From Sphingomonas sp. UNC305MFCol5.2 (GTDB lineage Bacteria > Pseudomonadota > Alphaproteobacteria > Sphingomonadales > Sphingomonadaceae), in NCBI RefSeq assembly GCF_000712135.1, contig NZ_JOOE01000004.1, positions 250,501-314,500 of the forward strand: 64,000 nucleotides of DNA, read 5' to 3'. The notes under the pieces are model-generated. The model was given only the letters and a program-made list of their open reading frames with translations, was not told the DNA's origin and made no database searches. Below are positions 46,476 to 56,568 of the stretch, one piece after another. The number at the start of each line of letters is the position of its first letter. Position 1 is the first letter of the stretch. The translations under genes and the position numbers were made by a program.

Positions 46476-47571
46476 GCGCCCCGATCAGCTCCTCCAGATC
46501 GCGCGCATCCTGGTACATTCCGAACCCGATCCGCAGCACGTCGCCGCGCACGTCGACGATGACGTCCTCCGCTTCCAGCGCCGCCTTCCACTGCGCCGCT
46601 TCGGGCGAGCGCAGCGCCAGAAACCGCGCCGGAGACCCCGGATTGAGCAGCTCCGCCTTCAGCGGCAGTTCCGCCAACAGACGCTCTTTCAGCGCCTCCG
46701 CATGCGCCGCGATGACGCTGGTGCCCAGCCCCTCCTGCCGCAGCATGTCGCGCACCGCGACGAACCGGTAGATACCCGAGGGATCGAAGGTGGCACCCAG
46801 AAAGCGCCGCGCATCAGGTGCATAGCCGATGCACCCCGGCGGCAGCGACAGATCGTCGAACTCGGCATACCAGCCGGTGATCTCGGGACGCGGGCCATAG
46901 CCCGGGGGCGCGTGGAGAAAGGCGCAGCCCTCGCCCGCCATCGCATATTTGTAGCCGCCGGCGAGGTAGAACACCCGATCCGCCACCGCCGAGAGATCGG
47001 TCTCCAGCGCCATGAAACCGTGATAGCCGTCGATCACCACCCATGGCCCTTCCGGTCGCGCGAGCGCCGCCAGTTCGGCGATCCCGTCGAAGACATGCCC
47101 GGTGCCGAATTGGACGTGGCTGACGAAGATCAGATCGTGCCCGCCGCCACGCGCGGTTTCGACGATGCGCTCCAGCGGCAAGCGCTCGACCACTGCGCTG
47201 CCTGCCTCTTCCCACCGGGCGCTCTGCCGCCGGAAGCTGTGGAATTCGCCGCCGCTGGTCAGGATGCGGAGCGGCCGCCGCGGCAGCGCCGAGACGATGC
47301 GGAGCAGCAACTCGTGCGTATTGGGCGCGAAGACGACGGTCGAAGGATCCGGCAGCCCCAGCTCCGCCGCGACATGGCCCTGAGCGGCGGGCCAGATCTC
47401 GCCCATCACCCGCTCCCATTTGCGGTCGGCGAGGCGCACGCCGTCCTCCCATGCGGCGAGCTGGCCGACATAGGAGGCGTCGGGCCACAGGTGATGCGAG
47501 TGCGCAGCGAAGTGCAGCCGTTCGGGCGCCGCGGCGATCGCCCGCTGGAACAGGCGTTTGTACGATTTCAC
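46462..47571 (-). CDS. PLP enzyme, class V aminotransferase fold, kynureninase-like
   Basis: 369 residues from a GTG start overlapping the kynA stop (GTGA). N-terminal LHFAAHSHHLWPDASY, GGEFHSFRRQ, IDGYHGFMALETDLS and the PLP-lysine motif AGGYKYAMAGEGCAFLHAPPGYGPRP resemble kynureninase more than cysteine desulfurases. It is shorter than typical kynureninases (about 410-460). Coupled translation with tryptophan dioxygenase supports cleavage of kynurenine to anthranilate plus alanine, or a related step. The formamidase that should act between them is not in this window. Confidence 0.7.
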   Translation of the reverse strand: MKSYKRLFQRAIAAAPERLHFAAHSHHLWPDASYVGQLAAWEDGVRLADRKWERVMGEIWPAAQGHVAAELGLPDPSTVVFAPNTHELLLRIVSALPRRPLRILTSGGEFHSFRRQSARWEEAGSAVVERLPLERIVETARGGGHDLIFVSHVQFGTGHVFDGIAELAALARPEGPWVVIDGYHGFMALETDLSAVADRVFYLAGGYKYAMAGEGCAFLHAPPGYGPRPEITGWYAEFDDLSLPPGCIGYAPDARRFLGATFDPSGIYRFVAVRDMLRQEGLGTSVIAAHAEALKERLLAELPLKAELLNPGSPARFLALRSPEAAQWKAALEAEDVIVDVRGDVLRIGFGMYQDARDLEELIGALSRL

Positions 47572-48332
47572 AGGTCGGTGCGGAGCGACCACAGCTCCGG
47601 AAAGGCGCGCTTGGCCAAGGTCGATTCGAGATAGGGCACGCCCGCAGTGCCGCCGGTGCCCCGCTTCATCCCGATGACGCGGCTGACGGTGAGGACATGC
47701 TTGTGCCGCCATGTGGCGAGCGCATCGTCGATATCGACCAGTTTCTCGGCGAGCTGGTAGAGATCCCAATGCGTCGTCGGATCGCGATAGACGATGGTCC
47801 AGGCCTCGCGGACCGCATCGTTGGGCTCGTATTTGTCGGGCCAGTTGCGTGTCAGGGCTTCGGCGGGAACGTCGAAGCCTGCCCGTGAGAGCGCTGCATT
47901 GGCATCGTCCCACAGGCTCGGCGCGGCCGCATATTCGGTGGTCAGCGGCCCCGGCACGCCTCCGCCGCGTACCCCGAGCAAGGTCTCGACCGCGCGGAAC
48001 TGGTCCGACTGGAAGCCCGAGCTCGGGCCGAGCACTTCACGGAAATGCGTGTAATCGGACGGCGTCATCGTCGCTAGCACGTCCCAGCTGAGCGTCATCA
48101 CCGCCTGGATCCGGCTCACCCGGGCAAGCCCCTTATACGCCTCGATCAGCCGCCCCGCGCGCACCAGTGCCTTGGCCGGCAACAACTCGGCAATCATCTG
48201 CTTGAGCCACAACTCCTTGGTCTGGTGGATGATGATGAACAGCAGTTCGTCATGCCGGTCCGACAGCGGATGCTGGGCGGTGAGGAGCTGATCGAGCGCG
48301 AGATAGCGCCCATAGGTCATGCTTTCGGTCAT
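47568..48332 (-). CDS. kynA: tryptophan 2,3-dioxygenase
   Basis: 254 residues. Haem enzyme opening the indole ring of tryptophan to N-formylkynurenine. Recognisable blocks are MTYGRYLALDQLLTAQHPLS, DELLFIIIHQTKELWLKQ, the substrate-pocket region FREVLGPSSGFQSDQFRAVE, and the haem-ligand His in WRHKHVLTV near residue 208, with GMKRGTGGTAGVPYL. Full length. It is the first gene of a two-gene operon with the kynureninase-like enzyme. The upstream 0.6 kb holds only repeats. Confidence 0.95.
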   Translation of the reverse strand: MTESMTYGRYLALDQLLTAQHPLSDRHDELLFIIIHQTKELWLKQMIAELLPAKALVRAGRLIEAYKGLARVSRIQAVMTLSWDVLATMTPSDYTHFREVLGPSSGFQSDQFRAVETLLGVRGGGVPGPLTTEYAAAPSLWDDANAALSRAGFDVPAEALTRNWPDKYEPNDAVREAWTIVYRDPTTHWDLYQLAEKLVDIDDALATWRHKHVLTVSRVIGMKRGTGGTAGVPYLESTLAKRAFPELWSLRTDL

Positions 48333-48399
48333 GCCGACGCTCTACGCCATCTCGCCGCCCGGATGAAAGCCGTAACGCCTGAGACTATCTATGCCGCCC

Positions 48400-48481
48400 C
48401 GTCATCCCGGCGAAAGCCGGGATCTCAGGCGATGGCGCGGGACTGGAGCCGCACGAGATCCCGGTTTCCGCCGGCATGACG
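48400..48481. repeat. palindromic repeat, type B
   Basis: Inverted pair: CGTCATCCCGGCGAAAGCCG plus GGATCTC on the left (48400-48426) against a near-complement (48455-48481), 28-base spacer. Each arm contains its own small hairpin around CCCGGC/GCCGGG. Confidence 0.75.
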
Positions 48482-48517
48482 ATCTACGGTCGGTCTTGGG
48501 TTCGGTCATCCACTACT

Positions 48518-48628
48518 CCGTCACCCCGGCCGAAGTGCCGGGGTCCACTGTGCCACGTCGGCTGGCCTCGAGCCGCTTGCGCTTCCCTTGCCTCCCGGTG
48601 GACCCCGGCACTTCGGCCGGGGTGACGG
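48518..48628. repeat. palindromic repeat, type C
   Basis: Two perfect 31-base inverted arms (48518-48548 and 48598-48628), each with an internal hairpin around CCCCGGC/GCCGGGG, separated by 49 bases. A half copy sits at 58370-58393. Confidence 0.85.
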
Positions 48629-48657
48629 TATTGGGTCTAGGACGGATCGACATTCAA

Positions 48658-48910
<253 letters not shown>

Positions 48911-48945
48911 CTCGAAGGCCTCGCTCGCCTGAATGTCGATCCGTC

Positions 48946-49773
48946 CTAGTCCCTCAACAGCTCATTGATGCCCGTCTTCGAGCGCGTCTGGGCATCCACG
49001 GTCTTGACGATCACCGCGCAATAGAGCCCCGGCTTGCCGTCGCCGCCGCCAGTGCTGCCCGGCACTACCACCGAATAAGGCGGCACGTGCCCGCGATGCA
49101 CTTCGCCGGTCGCGCGATCGATGATCTTGGTCGAGGCGCCGAGATAGACGCCCATCGACAGCACCGCGCCTTCGCCGACGCGGACGCCCTCGGCCACTTC
49201 GGCGCGCGCGCCGATGAATGCGCCGTCGCCGATGATCACCGGATCGGCCTGGAGCGGCTCGAGCACTCCGCCGATGCCGACGCCGCCCGACAGGTGGACG
49301 TTCTTGCCGATCTGCGCGCAGCTGCCCACCGTCGCCCAGCCATCGACCATCGTGCCCTCGCCGACATAGGCGCCGATATTGACGAAGCTGGGCATCAGCA
49401 CCGCGCCCTTGCCGATGAAGGCGCCGTAGCGGACGATGCTGCCCGGTACCGCGCGGAAGCCCGCTTCGCGGAAGCTGTGGTCGCCCCATTCGGCGAACTT
49501 GGACGGCACCTTGTCGAACCAGCTGGCATTGCCCGGGCCCGGCATCACGACATTGTCGTTCAGCCGGAAGGAGAGCAGCACCGCCTTTTTGAGCCACTGG
49601 TTGACTTGCCAGCCGTCGCCCACCGGCTCCGCCACCCGCGCTTCGCCGCGGTCGAGCAGGCGCAACGCCTCGGCGACTGCGGTGCGCACCCGGCCCTGGC
49701 TGTGGGGGCTGAAGCTCGCGCGCTCTTCCCAGGCGGCATCGATGGTGGCGGCGAGATTGGTCCGGTCGGTCAC
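48946..49773 (-). CDS. dapD: tetrahydrodipicolinate N-succinyltransferase
   Basis: 275 residues from a GTG start ([15 protein letters not shown]). Left-handed parallel beta-helix enzyme of the succinylase branch of lysine/diaminopimelate biosynthesis. Hexapeptide turns include [41 protein letters not shown] and [35 protein letters not shown]. Full length. One base after the stop of the HAD gene with GGAGG inside that gene's end, so the two are translationally coupled. Confidence 0.95.
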   Translation of the reverse strand: MTDRTNLAATIDAAWEERASFSPHSQGRVRTAVAEALRLLDRGEARVAEPVGDGWQVNQWLKKAVLLSFRLNDNVVMPGPGNASWFDKVPSKFAEWGDHSFREAGFRAVPGSIVRYGAFIGKGAVLMPSFVNIGAYVGEGTMVDGWATVGSCAQIGKNVHLSGGVGIGGVLEPLQADPVIIGDGAFIGARAEVAEGVRVGEGAVLSMGVYLGASTKIIDRATGEVHRGHVPPYSVVVPGSTGGGDGKPGLYCAVIVKTVDAQTRSKTGINELLRD

Positions 49774-49774
49774 G

Positions 49775-50437
49775 TCAATCCTCCAATATTTCGTGCAGCC
49801 ATTGGCCGAGGTCGGCCACGGTATAGTCGATGAAGCTGCGGTCTTCGCCGGGTCCCTGCTCGGATCCGTTGTCGACCCAGACCGTGGTCATGCCGATCGC
49901 CCTGGCGGGCTTCAGGTTGCGCGCCATGTCGTCGACGAACAGCGACTCCGCGGGGTCGAGCCCATAGGCGTCGCACAGTCCCTGATAGGCGGTGGGATCG
50001 GGCTTCGGGCGATATTGGGTGGCATGAACGTCGTGGATCGCTTCGAAGGTCTCGCTTAGCCCCAGCCGGTCGAGCACCTTGCCTGCATAAGGCGCGTCGC
50101 CGTTGGTAAAGACCAGCTTACGCCCCGGCAACCGCGCCAGCGCCTCGATCAGCGCCTCGTTCCGCTCCAGCACGTCCATGTCGACGTCGTGCACATCGGC
50201 CAGATAATGGTGCGGATCGACGCCGTGCTCCGCCATCAGCCCCGAAAGCGTGGTGCCGTGCGCGTGGAAATAGCCCTTTTGGATGCGGTGCGCCTCTTCG
50301 GGCGTGCAATTGAGCAGCGTCCGCACATATTCGCCGATCCGCGCGTCTATCATGGTGAAGAGGTTCGCACTCACCGGGTAGAGCGTGTTGTCCAGATCGA
50401 AGATCCAGTTGCGGATATGGGAGAGCGCGGAAAGCAT
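49775..50437 (-). CDS. HAD family pyrimidine 5'-nucleotidase
   Basis: 220 residues. HAD motifs: [11 protein letters not shown] (motif I), [10 protein letters not shown] (motif II), [11 protein letters not shown] (motif III) and [17 protein letters not shown] (motif IV). The cap insert places it with Sdt1/YjjG-like pyrimidine 5'-nucleotidases. Product dephosphorylation is inferred from the family. One base separates its stop from dapD, the only evidence of joint expression. Divergent from the subtilisin-like protease. Confidence 0.88.
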   Translation of the reverse strand: MLSALSHIRNWIFDLDNTLYPVSANLFTMIDARIGEYVRTLLNCTPEEAHRIQKGYFHAHGTTLSGLMAEHGVDPHHYLADVHDVDMDVLERNEALIEALARLPGRKLVFTNGDAPYAGKVLDRLGLSETFEAIHDVHATQYRPKPDPTAYQGLCDAYGLDPAESLFVDDMARNLKPARAIGMTTVWVDNGSEQGPGEDRSFIDYTVADLGQWLHEILED

Positions 50438-50561
50438 CGGAACGGGGCTCTACGGAGTGGACGCGAGCACCGCAAGGCAGCAGGGTAGATTGGCATTAAG
50501 CTACGGTAAAGGCTGCAAAACATATCTGCGCTACCGTGCATATCCAACAGGGATCACCAGG

Positions 50562-52928
50562 ATGCGGGCAGTATTTCATGCGCGATTGATGCGAAGCGCG
50601 GCGATGAGCGGCTTCCTCGCGCTTGCCGCCTGCGGCGGCGGCGGCGGCGGAGTCAACCCGATGCCGGCACCGGTGCCCGCGCCGACACCCGCACCGGTGC
50701 CGACACCCACGCCCGTACCCACTCCGACGCCGACGCCGACGCCGAGCGTGAACTACGACACGGCCGAATATCGCGCGACGATCGGTGCGGTCTCGATGAA
50801 TGCGCTCACTGCCTACAGCCATGGCGGCACCGGCGCGGGCATCCGCGTCGGCGTGATCGACAGCGGCATCGACTTGCAGAGCGCCGAGTTCGGTGATTGC
50901 TCGGGCGGGATCGGCACGGGTTCATGCCGTATCGCGGGGGCGTCGATCGCCACCGCCGGCAACAGCACGATCGACGACGAAGGCGGGCATGGCACTGCGG
51001 TGGCCTTCACCATCGCCGGGCGCCGCAACGATGCCGGCACCCACGGCGTCGCGTTCGACGCGCAGCTCATCGTCGCGCGCGCCGACACCCCGGGCAGTTG
51101 CGCGACCGAGAACGCCACCGATCCCGACAGCGGCTGCAGCTTCGGCGACAATGCGATCGCGGCGGGACTCGATGCCGCGCGCACCGGCGGCGCGCGCGTG
51201 GTCAACATCTCGCTCGGGGGCGATTCTCCCAACGCGCGGCTGCTCCAGGCGATCAACGACGCCACGGCGGCGGGGATCGTCATCGTGATCTCGGCGGGCA
51301 ATGACGGCGACAAGCCCGAAGGGGTGAACCCCGATCCGTTCGCCGGTGGCGCCGCGGCCAGCGCAGGGGCGCGCGGCCTCGTGATCATCGCCGGCTCGGT
51401 CAACACCACCGACCAGATCTCGACCTTCAGCAACCGCGCGGGCAGCGGCGCCAACGCCTTTCTTGCCGCGGTCGGCGAGCGCGTACGCGCGCCGGACCAG
51501 ACCAACACGGCGATGCTCTGGTCGGGTACCTCCTTCTCGGCACCGCAGATCGCGGGCGCGGTCGCCTTGCTTGCGCAGGCATTTCCGAACCTCACCGGCG
51601 CCCAGATCGTCCAGCTCCTGTACGCGACCGCGCGCGACGTCGGCGCGGCGGGTGTCGACCCGGTCTATGGCCGCGGCGTGCTCGATCTCACGCGCGCCTT
51701 CCAGCCGGTCGGCACCATGTCGCTCGCCGGTTCGAGCGGGGTGGTATCCTCCGGCGTCAACGGCGCGCTCTCCGCGCCGATGGGCGATGCGCCGCAGGGC
51801 GCGCTCGGCGCGGTGGTGCTCGATTCGTTCGACCGCGCCTTCGCGACCGAGCTCGCGCGCTCGATCGTCCGCCAGGGTCCGGCGCGTCGGCTTCCCGCGC
51901 TGATGGCGACGCGTCAGCGCAGCTTCTCGGCGGGGGTGCGCGATCTCAGCGTCGCGGTGTCGCTGGTGCCGACGCGCGACACGGTCCGGATCGAACCACT
52001 CGGCATCGGCACCCGCGATGCCGGCGTGGCGCGGATGCTCGCCGCCACGGTCAGCGGCAAGCTGGGCAGCAGGGCGCAGTTCGCGATCGGCGCGTCGGAG
52101 AGTGGAAACACGCTCACCGCGCGGCTCGCCGGACGTGACGAACCCGCTTTCCTCGTCGCGCGCGATCCGCTGCACAGCGCCGGCTTCGACGTCGACGTGC
52201 GCGGTTCGGTCGCGGTGCGTCAGTCGCTTGGACGGTGGGGCGTCAGCCTCGCGCAGGAGCAGGGTCAGGTGCTCAGCCGGCGCGACACCCAGTTCGCGGC
52301 GCTGCGCTGGGATCCGCAGCGCTCGGGTTATTGGCGGACGACCCTGGGACTCGATCGCAGCTTCGGCAATCTGCGCGCGGGGCTGTCGCTGACCCGGCTC
52401 AGCGAGCGTGACACGGTGCTCGGCGCACGGTTCAGCGGCGGGCTCGGCGCGGCGCGTGCCGACAGCAATTTCGTCGATCTCGGGCTGCGTTACGACATGG
52501 GCGCGGGCTGGTCGCTCGGCGGCTCGATGCGGCAGGGCTGGACCAGCGCGAAGCTGCGCGATGGCGTCGAGGGGAGCGGCCTGATTCGCACCAATGCCTT
52601 CGCTGCGGACATCGGCAAGACCGGACTCTTCACCCGCGCCGACAGCCTGGGCTTCCGCATCGCTCAGCCGCTCCGGGTCGCGCGCGGGGGGATCGGTATC
52701 GCGCTCCCTGCCGACTGGGATTATTCGACCATGGCGGTGCGTGCCTGGGATCGGGGCTTCATCAATCTCGCACCGCAGGGCCGCGAGGTGGATTACGAGC
52801 TGCGCTACAGCTGGCCGCTGCTCGGCGGCGATCTCAGCAGCAACCTGTTCCTGCGGCGCAACCCGGGCAATTATGCCTCGTTCGCCAGCGACAAGGGCGG
52901 CGCGGTGCGGCTGACCTTGGGGTTCTGA
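50562..52928 (+). CDS. subtilisin-like autotransporter serine protease
   Basis: 788 residues. Signal with lipobox LAAC ending at Cys24, then a Gly run and a long Pro/Thr repeat ([17 protein letters not shown], residues about 30-60), giving a stalk. The S8 protease domain has Asp in [10 protein letters not shown] (about 101), His in GGHGTAVAF (about 141) and Ser in [17 protein letters not shown] (about 321). Residues from about 530 form a beta-barrel ending in LTLGF. An autotransporter barrel following an S8 passenger is a known layout, but a lipid-anchored N-terminus is unusual because it would tether the passenger. CAGGGA and CCAGG lie upstream; MRSAAMSG nine codons later is an alternative start. 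Confidence 0.87.
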   Translation: MRAVFHARLMRSAAMSGFLALAACGGGGGGVNPMPAPVPAPTPAPVPTPTPVPTPTPTPTPSVNYDTAEYRATIGAVSMNALTAYSHGGTGAGIRVGVIDSGIDLQSAEFGDCSGGIGTGSCRIAGASIATAGNSTIDDEGGHGTAVAFTIAGRRNDAGTHGVAFDAQLIVARADTPGSCATENATDPDSGCSFGDNAIAAGLDAARTGGARVVNISLGGDSPNARLLQAINDATAAGIVIVISAGNDGDKPEGVNPDPFAGGAAASAGARGLVIIAGSVNTTDQISTFSNRAGSGANAFLAAVGERVRAPDQTNTAMLWSGTSFSAPQIAGAVALLAQAFPNLTGAQIVQLLYATARDVGAAGVDPVYGRGVLDLTRAFQPVGTMSLAGSSGVVSSGVNGALSAPMGDAPQGALGAVVLDSFDRAFATELARSIVRQGPARRLPALMATRQRSFSAGVRDLSVAVSLVPTRDTVRIEPLGIGTRDAGVARMLAATVSGKLGSRAQFAIGASESGNTLTARLAGRDEPAFLVARDPLHSAGFDVDVRGSVAVRQSLGRWGVSLAQEQGQVLSRRDTQFAALRWDPQRSGYWRTTLGLDRSFGNLRAGLSLTRLSERDTVLGARFSGGLGAARADSNFVDLGLRYDMGAGWSLGGSMRQGWTSAKLRDGVEGSGLIRTNAFAADIGKTGLFTRADSLGFRIAQPLRVARGGIGIALPADWDYSTMAVRAWDRGFINLAPQGREVDYELRYSWPLLGGDLSSNLFLRRNPGNYASFASDKGGAVRLTLGF

Positions 52929-52998
52929 GGACCTTCTTCACCGGCTGATAGCAAAGCTTCGGGTGGCGCGAACGGCGGGCGCCACCCATCTCCCGGCG

Positions 52999-53988
52999 AT
53001 GACCGCATATTCGCTGCTCGATCTCGTTCCCATCGTCCAGGGCGGGAGCGCCGCCCAGGCGCTGGCCAATGCCGCCGATCTCGCGCGCCATGCCGAAAGC
53101 CTCGGCTTCACGCGCTATTGGGTCGCCGAGCACCACGGCATGGAGGGTATCGCCAGTGCCGCCACTGCGGTGGTCATCGCCCATGTCGGTGCGGCGACCG
53201 CGACGATCCGGGTGGGGGCAGGCGGGATCATGCTCCCCAACCATTCGCCGCTGCAGGTCGCGGAGGCGTTCGGCACGCTGGACGCGCTGTTCCCCGGCCG
53301 CGTCGACCTCGGGCTCGGCCGTGCGCCGGGGTCGGACCAGCGCGTCGCGGCGGCGATCCGGCGCGGGCTGGGTGGCGACGGCAACGAATTTCCGCAGGAC
53401 GTGCTCGAGTTGCAGAGCTATTTCGCCGATGACGGCCGGACCGGGGTGCGCGCCACGCCCGGCGCCGGAGCGGACGTCAGGCTGTGGATCCTCGGCTCGA
53501 GCCTGTTCGGCGCGCAGCTCGCGGCGGCGCTGGGGCTGCCTTACGCCTTCGCCTCGCATTTCGCGCCGGGCCTGCTCGACGAGGCGATCGAGCTGTATCG
53601 CCGCAATTTCCAGCCTTCGGCGGTGCTCGACGCGCCGCATCTGATGCTCGGCTTCAACGTCTTCGCTGCGGAAGAGGACGAAGAAGCTGAATATCTAGCC
53701 ACCTCCCAACAACAAGCCTTCGTCGCGATCCGTACCATCGGGCGCGGTATCCAGCTTCCCCCGCCGGTCCATGGTTATCGGGAGAGCCTCGGGCCGCACG
53801 GCAATGCGATGCTCGATCAGGTACTCTCGGCCAGCGCAATCGGCGGGCCTGCCAAGGTTCGCGACCAGCTCGCCGCCTTCATTGCCCGCACCGGCGCCGA
53901 CGAGCTGATGTTCACCAGTGCGATGTTCGATCACATTGCGCGCAAGAAAAGCCTGACGATCGCCGCCGAGGCGATGCGCGCGCTCTAG
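52999..53988 (+). CDS. LLM class flavin-dependent oxidoreductase
   Basis: 329 residues. Luciferase-like monooxygenase TIM barrel: [79 protein letters not shown]. These are the conserved blocks of the YhbW/MsnO8-like subgroup. It probably oxidises a small molecule with FMNH2; the substrate is unknown. Start MTAYSLLDL is preferred by alignment over a Met 12 codons upstream. No operon partner; convergent with the sensor kinase. Confidence 0.9.
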   Translation: MTAYSLLDLVPIVQGGSAAQALANAADLARHAESLGFTRYWVAEHHGMEGIASAATAVVIAHVGAATATIRVGAGGIMLPNHSPLQVAEAFGTLDALFPGRVDLGLGRAPGSDQRVAAAIRRGLGGDGNEFPQDVLELQSYFADDGRTGVRATPGAGADVRLWILGSSLFGAQLAAALGLPYAFASHFAPGLLDEAIELYRRNFQPSAVLDAPHLMLGFNVFAAEEDEEAEYLATSQQQAFVAIRTIGRGIQLPPPVHGYRESLGPHGNAMLDQVLSASAIGGPAKVRDQLAAFIARTGADELMFTSAMFDHIARKKSLTIAAEAMRAL

Positions 53989-53989
53989 A

Positions 53990-55444
53990 TCAGCTCGCCG
54001 CCGGCAGTCGCAGGCGCACCAGCAGCCCGCCAAGATCGTCGCTCTCCTCAAGGCTGACGGTGCCGTCGTAGATCTCGGCGACGTCGCGAACGATGGCGAG
54101 GCCGAGCCCGGTGCCGGGCTTGCCGCTGTCGAGCCGGACGCCGCGGTTGAAGATGCGGATGCGGTCGGCCTCGGGAATACCATGGCCATCGTCCTCGACG
54201 ATGATCTCGACGAAACCCGCCTGCACGCCCGCGGTGATGAACACGCTGCCGCCGCCATATTTGGCGGCGTTCTCCACCAAATTGCCGAGGATCTCGTCGA
54301 GGTCCTGTCGTTCGATATGCGCGATCAGGCCCTTCTGGCCGTCCACGTCGATGCGGACATTGGGATAGAGCCGGGCCACCGCCCGCTCGACCGCCTCGAT
54401 CGATGGCCAGACTTGCGCGCGGCTGTGTGCGCTGCCGCGGCGGCCGACGGCGCGGGCGCGGGCGAGATGGTGATCGATCTGGCGGCGCATTGTCCGCGCC
54501 TCGCGAATTACGGTGGGGGCCAGGTCTTCCTGTCCCGCTGCGGCGGCGTTCATGATCACGCTGAGGGGGGTTTTGAGGGCGTGGGCGAGATTGCCGGCAT
54601 GTCGCCGGGCCTCCTCCGCCTGACGGTCGTTGTGCTCGACCAAAGCATTCAATTCCTCGACCATCGGCGCGATTTCGGCGGGCATGCGATCCTCGATCCG
54701 CTTCGACTTGCCCGCGCGCAATCGTGCGATCTCCTTGCGCACCTTCCGCAGCGGCAGCAGGCCGTACCAGGTCTGCAGCCCGACCATCACGATCAGCCCG
54801 AGCCCTAGCAACACGAAGCTGCGCACCAAGGTCCGCCGCAAGGTCGCGATCTGCGCGTCGAGCCCGTCGCGGCTCTGCGCCACCTGGAACTTCCAGCGGA
54901 CCGGCGATCCGGGGAGTTTCAGGTCGCGTTCGGCGATCCGCAGCAGCTGGTTGCTGGGATCGTTGGGATCGCGATCGGCGCGCGGGGTTTTGTCGACGAA
55001 CTCGTCGCTGTCGTAGATATGAAGTTCGCGGTCGTCGTGGTGCTGATCGACACGCAGCCTGCGGTCCCACAGCGAGCGCGAGGGGAAAGGTTCGAATCCC
55101 TTGCCACTGATCTGCCAATAAGCGCCCGAACCGGGTTCTAGGAAGCGCTGGTCCGCCAATTCGCGATTCAGGATGACTTGCCCAAGCGAGTCGAGCTCGG
55201 CTGAGACGATCATGGAGGTCAGCAGATAATCAAGCTGCTCGTCGAAATTGCGAGTGAGCGCAGTGGTCAGCACGCCATTGAGGGCGTAGCCGCCGCCGAC
55301 CAGCAGCACGAAGATCCACGCGCTGGCGATCAGGATCATCCGCCGGCTCACCGAGCCGCGGGCGCGCGCATATTGGCGTGGCTGGGGTTCGGGCGCCGCC
55401 TCGACGCTCACAGGGGACGGGGCATTGTCCCCTTCGAGTTCCAT
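53990..55444 (-). CDS. two-component sensor histidine kinase (PhoQ/EnvZ-like)
   Basis: 484 residues. First membrane helix MILIASAWIFVLLVGGGYAL, a periplasmic sensor of about 140 residues, second helix SFVLLGLGLIVMVGLQTWYGLLPL, HAMP-like linker, dimerisation helix with His in HAGNLAHALKTPLSVIMN (about 288), and catalytic motifs LVENAAKYGGG (N-box, about 395), DDGHGIPEAD (about 421) and GTGLGLAIV (about 448). It starts one base after the response regulator stop. The sensed signal is unknown; coupling to a PepSY protein suggests an envelope condition. Confidence 0.9.
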   Translation of the reverse strand: MELEGDNAPSPVSVEAAPEPQPRQYARARGSVSRRMILIASAWIFVLLVGGGYALNGVLTTALTRNFDEQLDYLLTSMIVSAELDSLGQVILNRELADQRFLEPGSGAYWQISGKGFEPFPSRSLWDRRLRVDQHHDDRELHIYDSDEFVDKTPRADRDPNDPSNQLLRIAERDLKLPGSPVRWKFQVAQSRDGLDAQIATLRRTLVRSFVLLGLGLIVMVGLQTWYGLLPLRKVRKEIARLRAGKSKRIEDRMPAEIAPMVEELNALVEHNDRQAEEARRHAGNLAHALKTPLSVIMNAAAAGQEDLAPTVIREARTMRRQIDHHLARARAVGRRGSAHSRAQVWPSIEAVERAVARLYPNVRIDVDGQKGLIAHIERQDLDEILGNLVENAAKYGGGSVFITAGVQAGFVEIIVEDDGHGIPEADRIRIFNRGVRLDSGKPGTGLGLAIVRDVAEIYDGTVSLEESDDLGGLLVRLRLPAAS

Positions 55445-55445
55445 C

Positions 55446-56114
55446 TCAGGCGTCCGCGGGTTCCTCGAGGCTGTAGCCCAGCCCCCGGATGGTGGTGATC
55501 ACGTCGGCGCCCAATTTCTTGCGGATCCGCGTCACGAACACTTCGATCGTGTTCGAATCGCGATCGAAATCCTGATCGTAGATATGCTCGATCAGCTCGG
55601 TGCGGCTGACCACCTTGCCCTTGTGATGAAGCAAATAGCTGAGCAGCTTGTATTCCTGCGCGGTGAGCTTGACCGGCTCGCCCGCCTTGGTGACCTTGCC
55701 CGAGCGCGTGTCGAGGCGGATGTCACCGGCGATCAGTTCGGCGGAGGCATTGCCCGAGGCACGGCGGATCAGCGCGCGGAGGCGGGCGATCAGTTCCTCC
55801 GTCTGGAAGGGCTTGGCGACATAATCGTCGGCGCCGGCATCGAGCCCGGCCACCTTGTCCGACCAGCTGTCGCGCGCGGTGAGCACCAGTACCGGCGTGG
55901 TCTTGCCTTCCTTGCGCCAGCGGTCGAGCACGGTCAGCCCGTCGATCTCGGGCAGGCCGAGGTCGAGGATGACGGCGTCATATTGTTCGGTCGAGCCGAG
56001 GAAATGCCCCTCCTCGCCATCGGTGGCGAGATCGACCGCATAGCCTGCGCCCTCCAGCGCATTGCGGAGCTGCTGTCCGAGATTGGGTTCGTCCTCGACG
56101 ATCAAAAGTCGCAT
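55446..56114 (-). CDS. OmpR/PhoP family response regulator
   Basis: 222 residues. Receiver domain with phosphoacceptor Asp in VILDLGLPEIDG (about 51), conserved Lys in YVAKPFQ, then the winged-helix DNA-binding domain (LTAQEYKLLSYLLHHKGKVVSRTELIEHIYDQDFDRDSNTIEVFVTRIRKKLG). OmpR-type regulators bind direct repeats with a period near 11 bases, and two such repeats are present upstream of the operon. Placed 35 bases after the PepSY gene and one base before the kinase. Confidence 0.93.
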   Translation of the reverse strand: MRLLIVEDEPNLGQQLRNALEGAGYAVDLATDGEEGHFLGSTEQYDAVILDLGLPEIDGLTVLDRWRKEGKTTPVLVLTARDSWSDKVAGLDAGADDYVAKPFQTEELIARLRALIRRASGNASAELIAGDIRLDTRSGKVTKAGEPVKLTAQEYKLLSYLLHHKGKVVSRTELIEHIYDQDFDRDSNTIEVFVTRIRKKLGADVITTIRGLGYSLEEPADA

Positions 56115-56149
56115 GCTCTAATCCCTGTGCTCGCGCCCGTAGCCGGCGC

Positions 56150-56494
56150 TCAATTGCCCGTGCGTCGAATGATGTTGCCCGTCCGCCCGTCGGCATCCAC
56201 CCAGATCACCGATCCATTGCGCAGGAACTTGAGCGTGTAAATGTCCGTCGAGGGATCGTAATCGAATCCGAGATATTGCGCCCCGGGCATGCGGGGGATC
56301 ACTCGCCGTTCGATCTCGCGGACCGGGAGGTTCTGGCCCCGCTGGCGGCGCTGGTTGGCGGCTTCCTGATTGCTGTCTTGTCCGACCAGGAGGACGCGCG
56401 CGTCGGCGCTCCCGACGAGCGAGAGGCCTGCCAGGCATGCGCATAAAACCGGTTTCGCCAGCATCTTCATCCGCATGACATAGGGTTCGGCCAT
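56150..56494 (-). CDS. PepSY-like exported protein
   Basis: 114 residues. Signal peptide (MLAKPVLCACLAGLSLVGSADA), a basic Gln/Arg-rich linker, then a PepSY-like fold at the C-terminus (IERRVIPRMPGAQYLGFDYDPS, YTLKFLRNGSVIWVDADGRTGNII). The N-terminal start is ambiguous among three Met codons within 11 residues. PepSY proteins often precede two-component genes and can modulate the kinase. First gene of the operon with the regulator and kinase. Confidence 0.75.
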   Translation of the reverse strand: MAEPYVMRMKMLAKPVLCACLAGLSLVGSADARVLLVGQDSNQEAANQRRQRGQNLPVREIERRVIPRMPGAQYLGFDYDPSTDIYTLKFLRNGSVIWVDADGRTGNIIRRTGN

Positions 56495-56510
56495 TGAATA
56501 GCCCCTGAAC
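56495..56510. promoter_or_regulatory. TGAAY-N6-TGAAY repeat upstream of the two-component operon
   Basis: TGAAT (56495-56499) and TGAAC (56506-56510) with an 11-base period, matching the arrangement upstream of degP at 43004. It abuts the PepSY start codon, so it could act in autorepression or lie downstream of the promoter. Confidence 0.35.
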
Positions 56511-56568
56511 GTCGGTGTCAGCCGGCTGTAACTTGCAGCGGACGTTCGGGCCCCCTAGGTGGCGCGCC

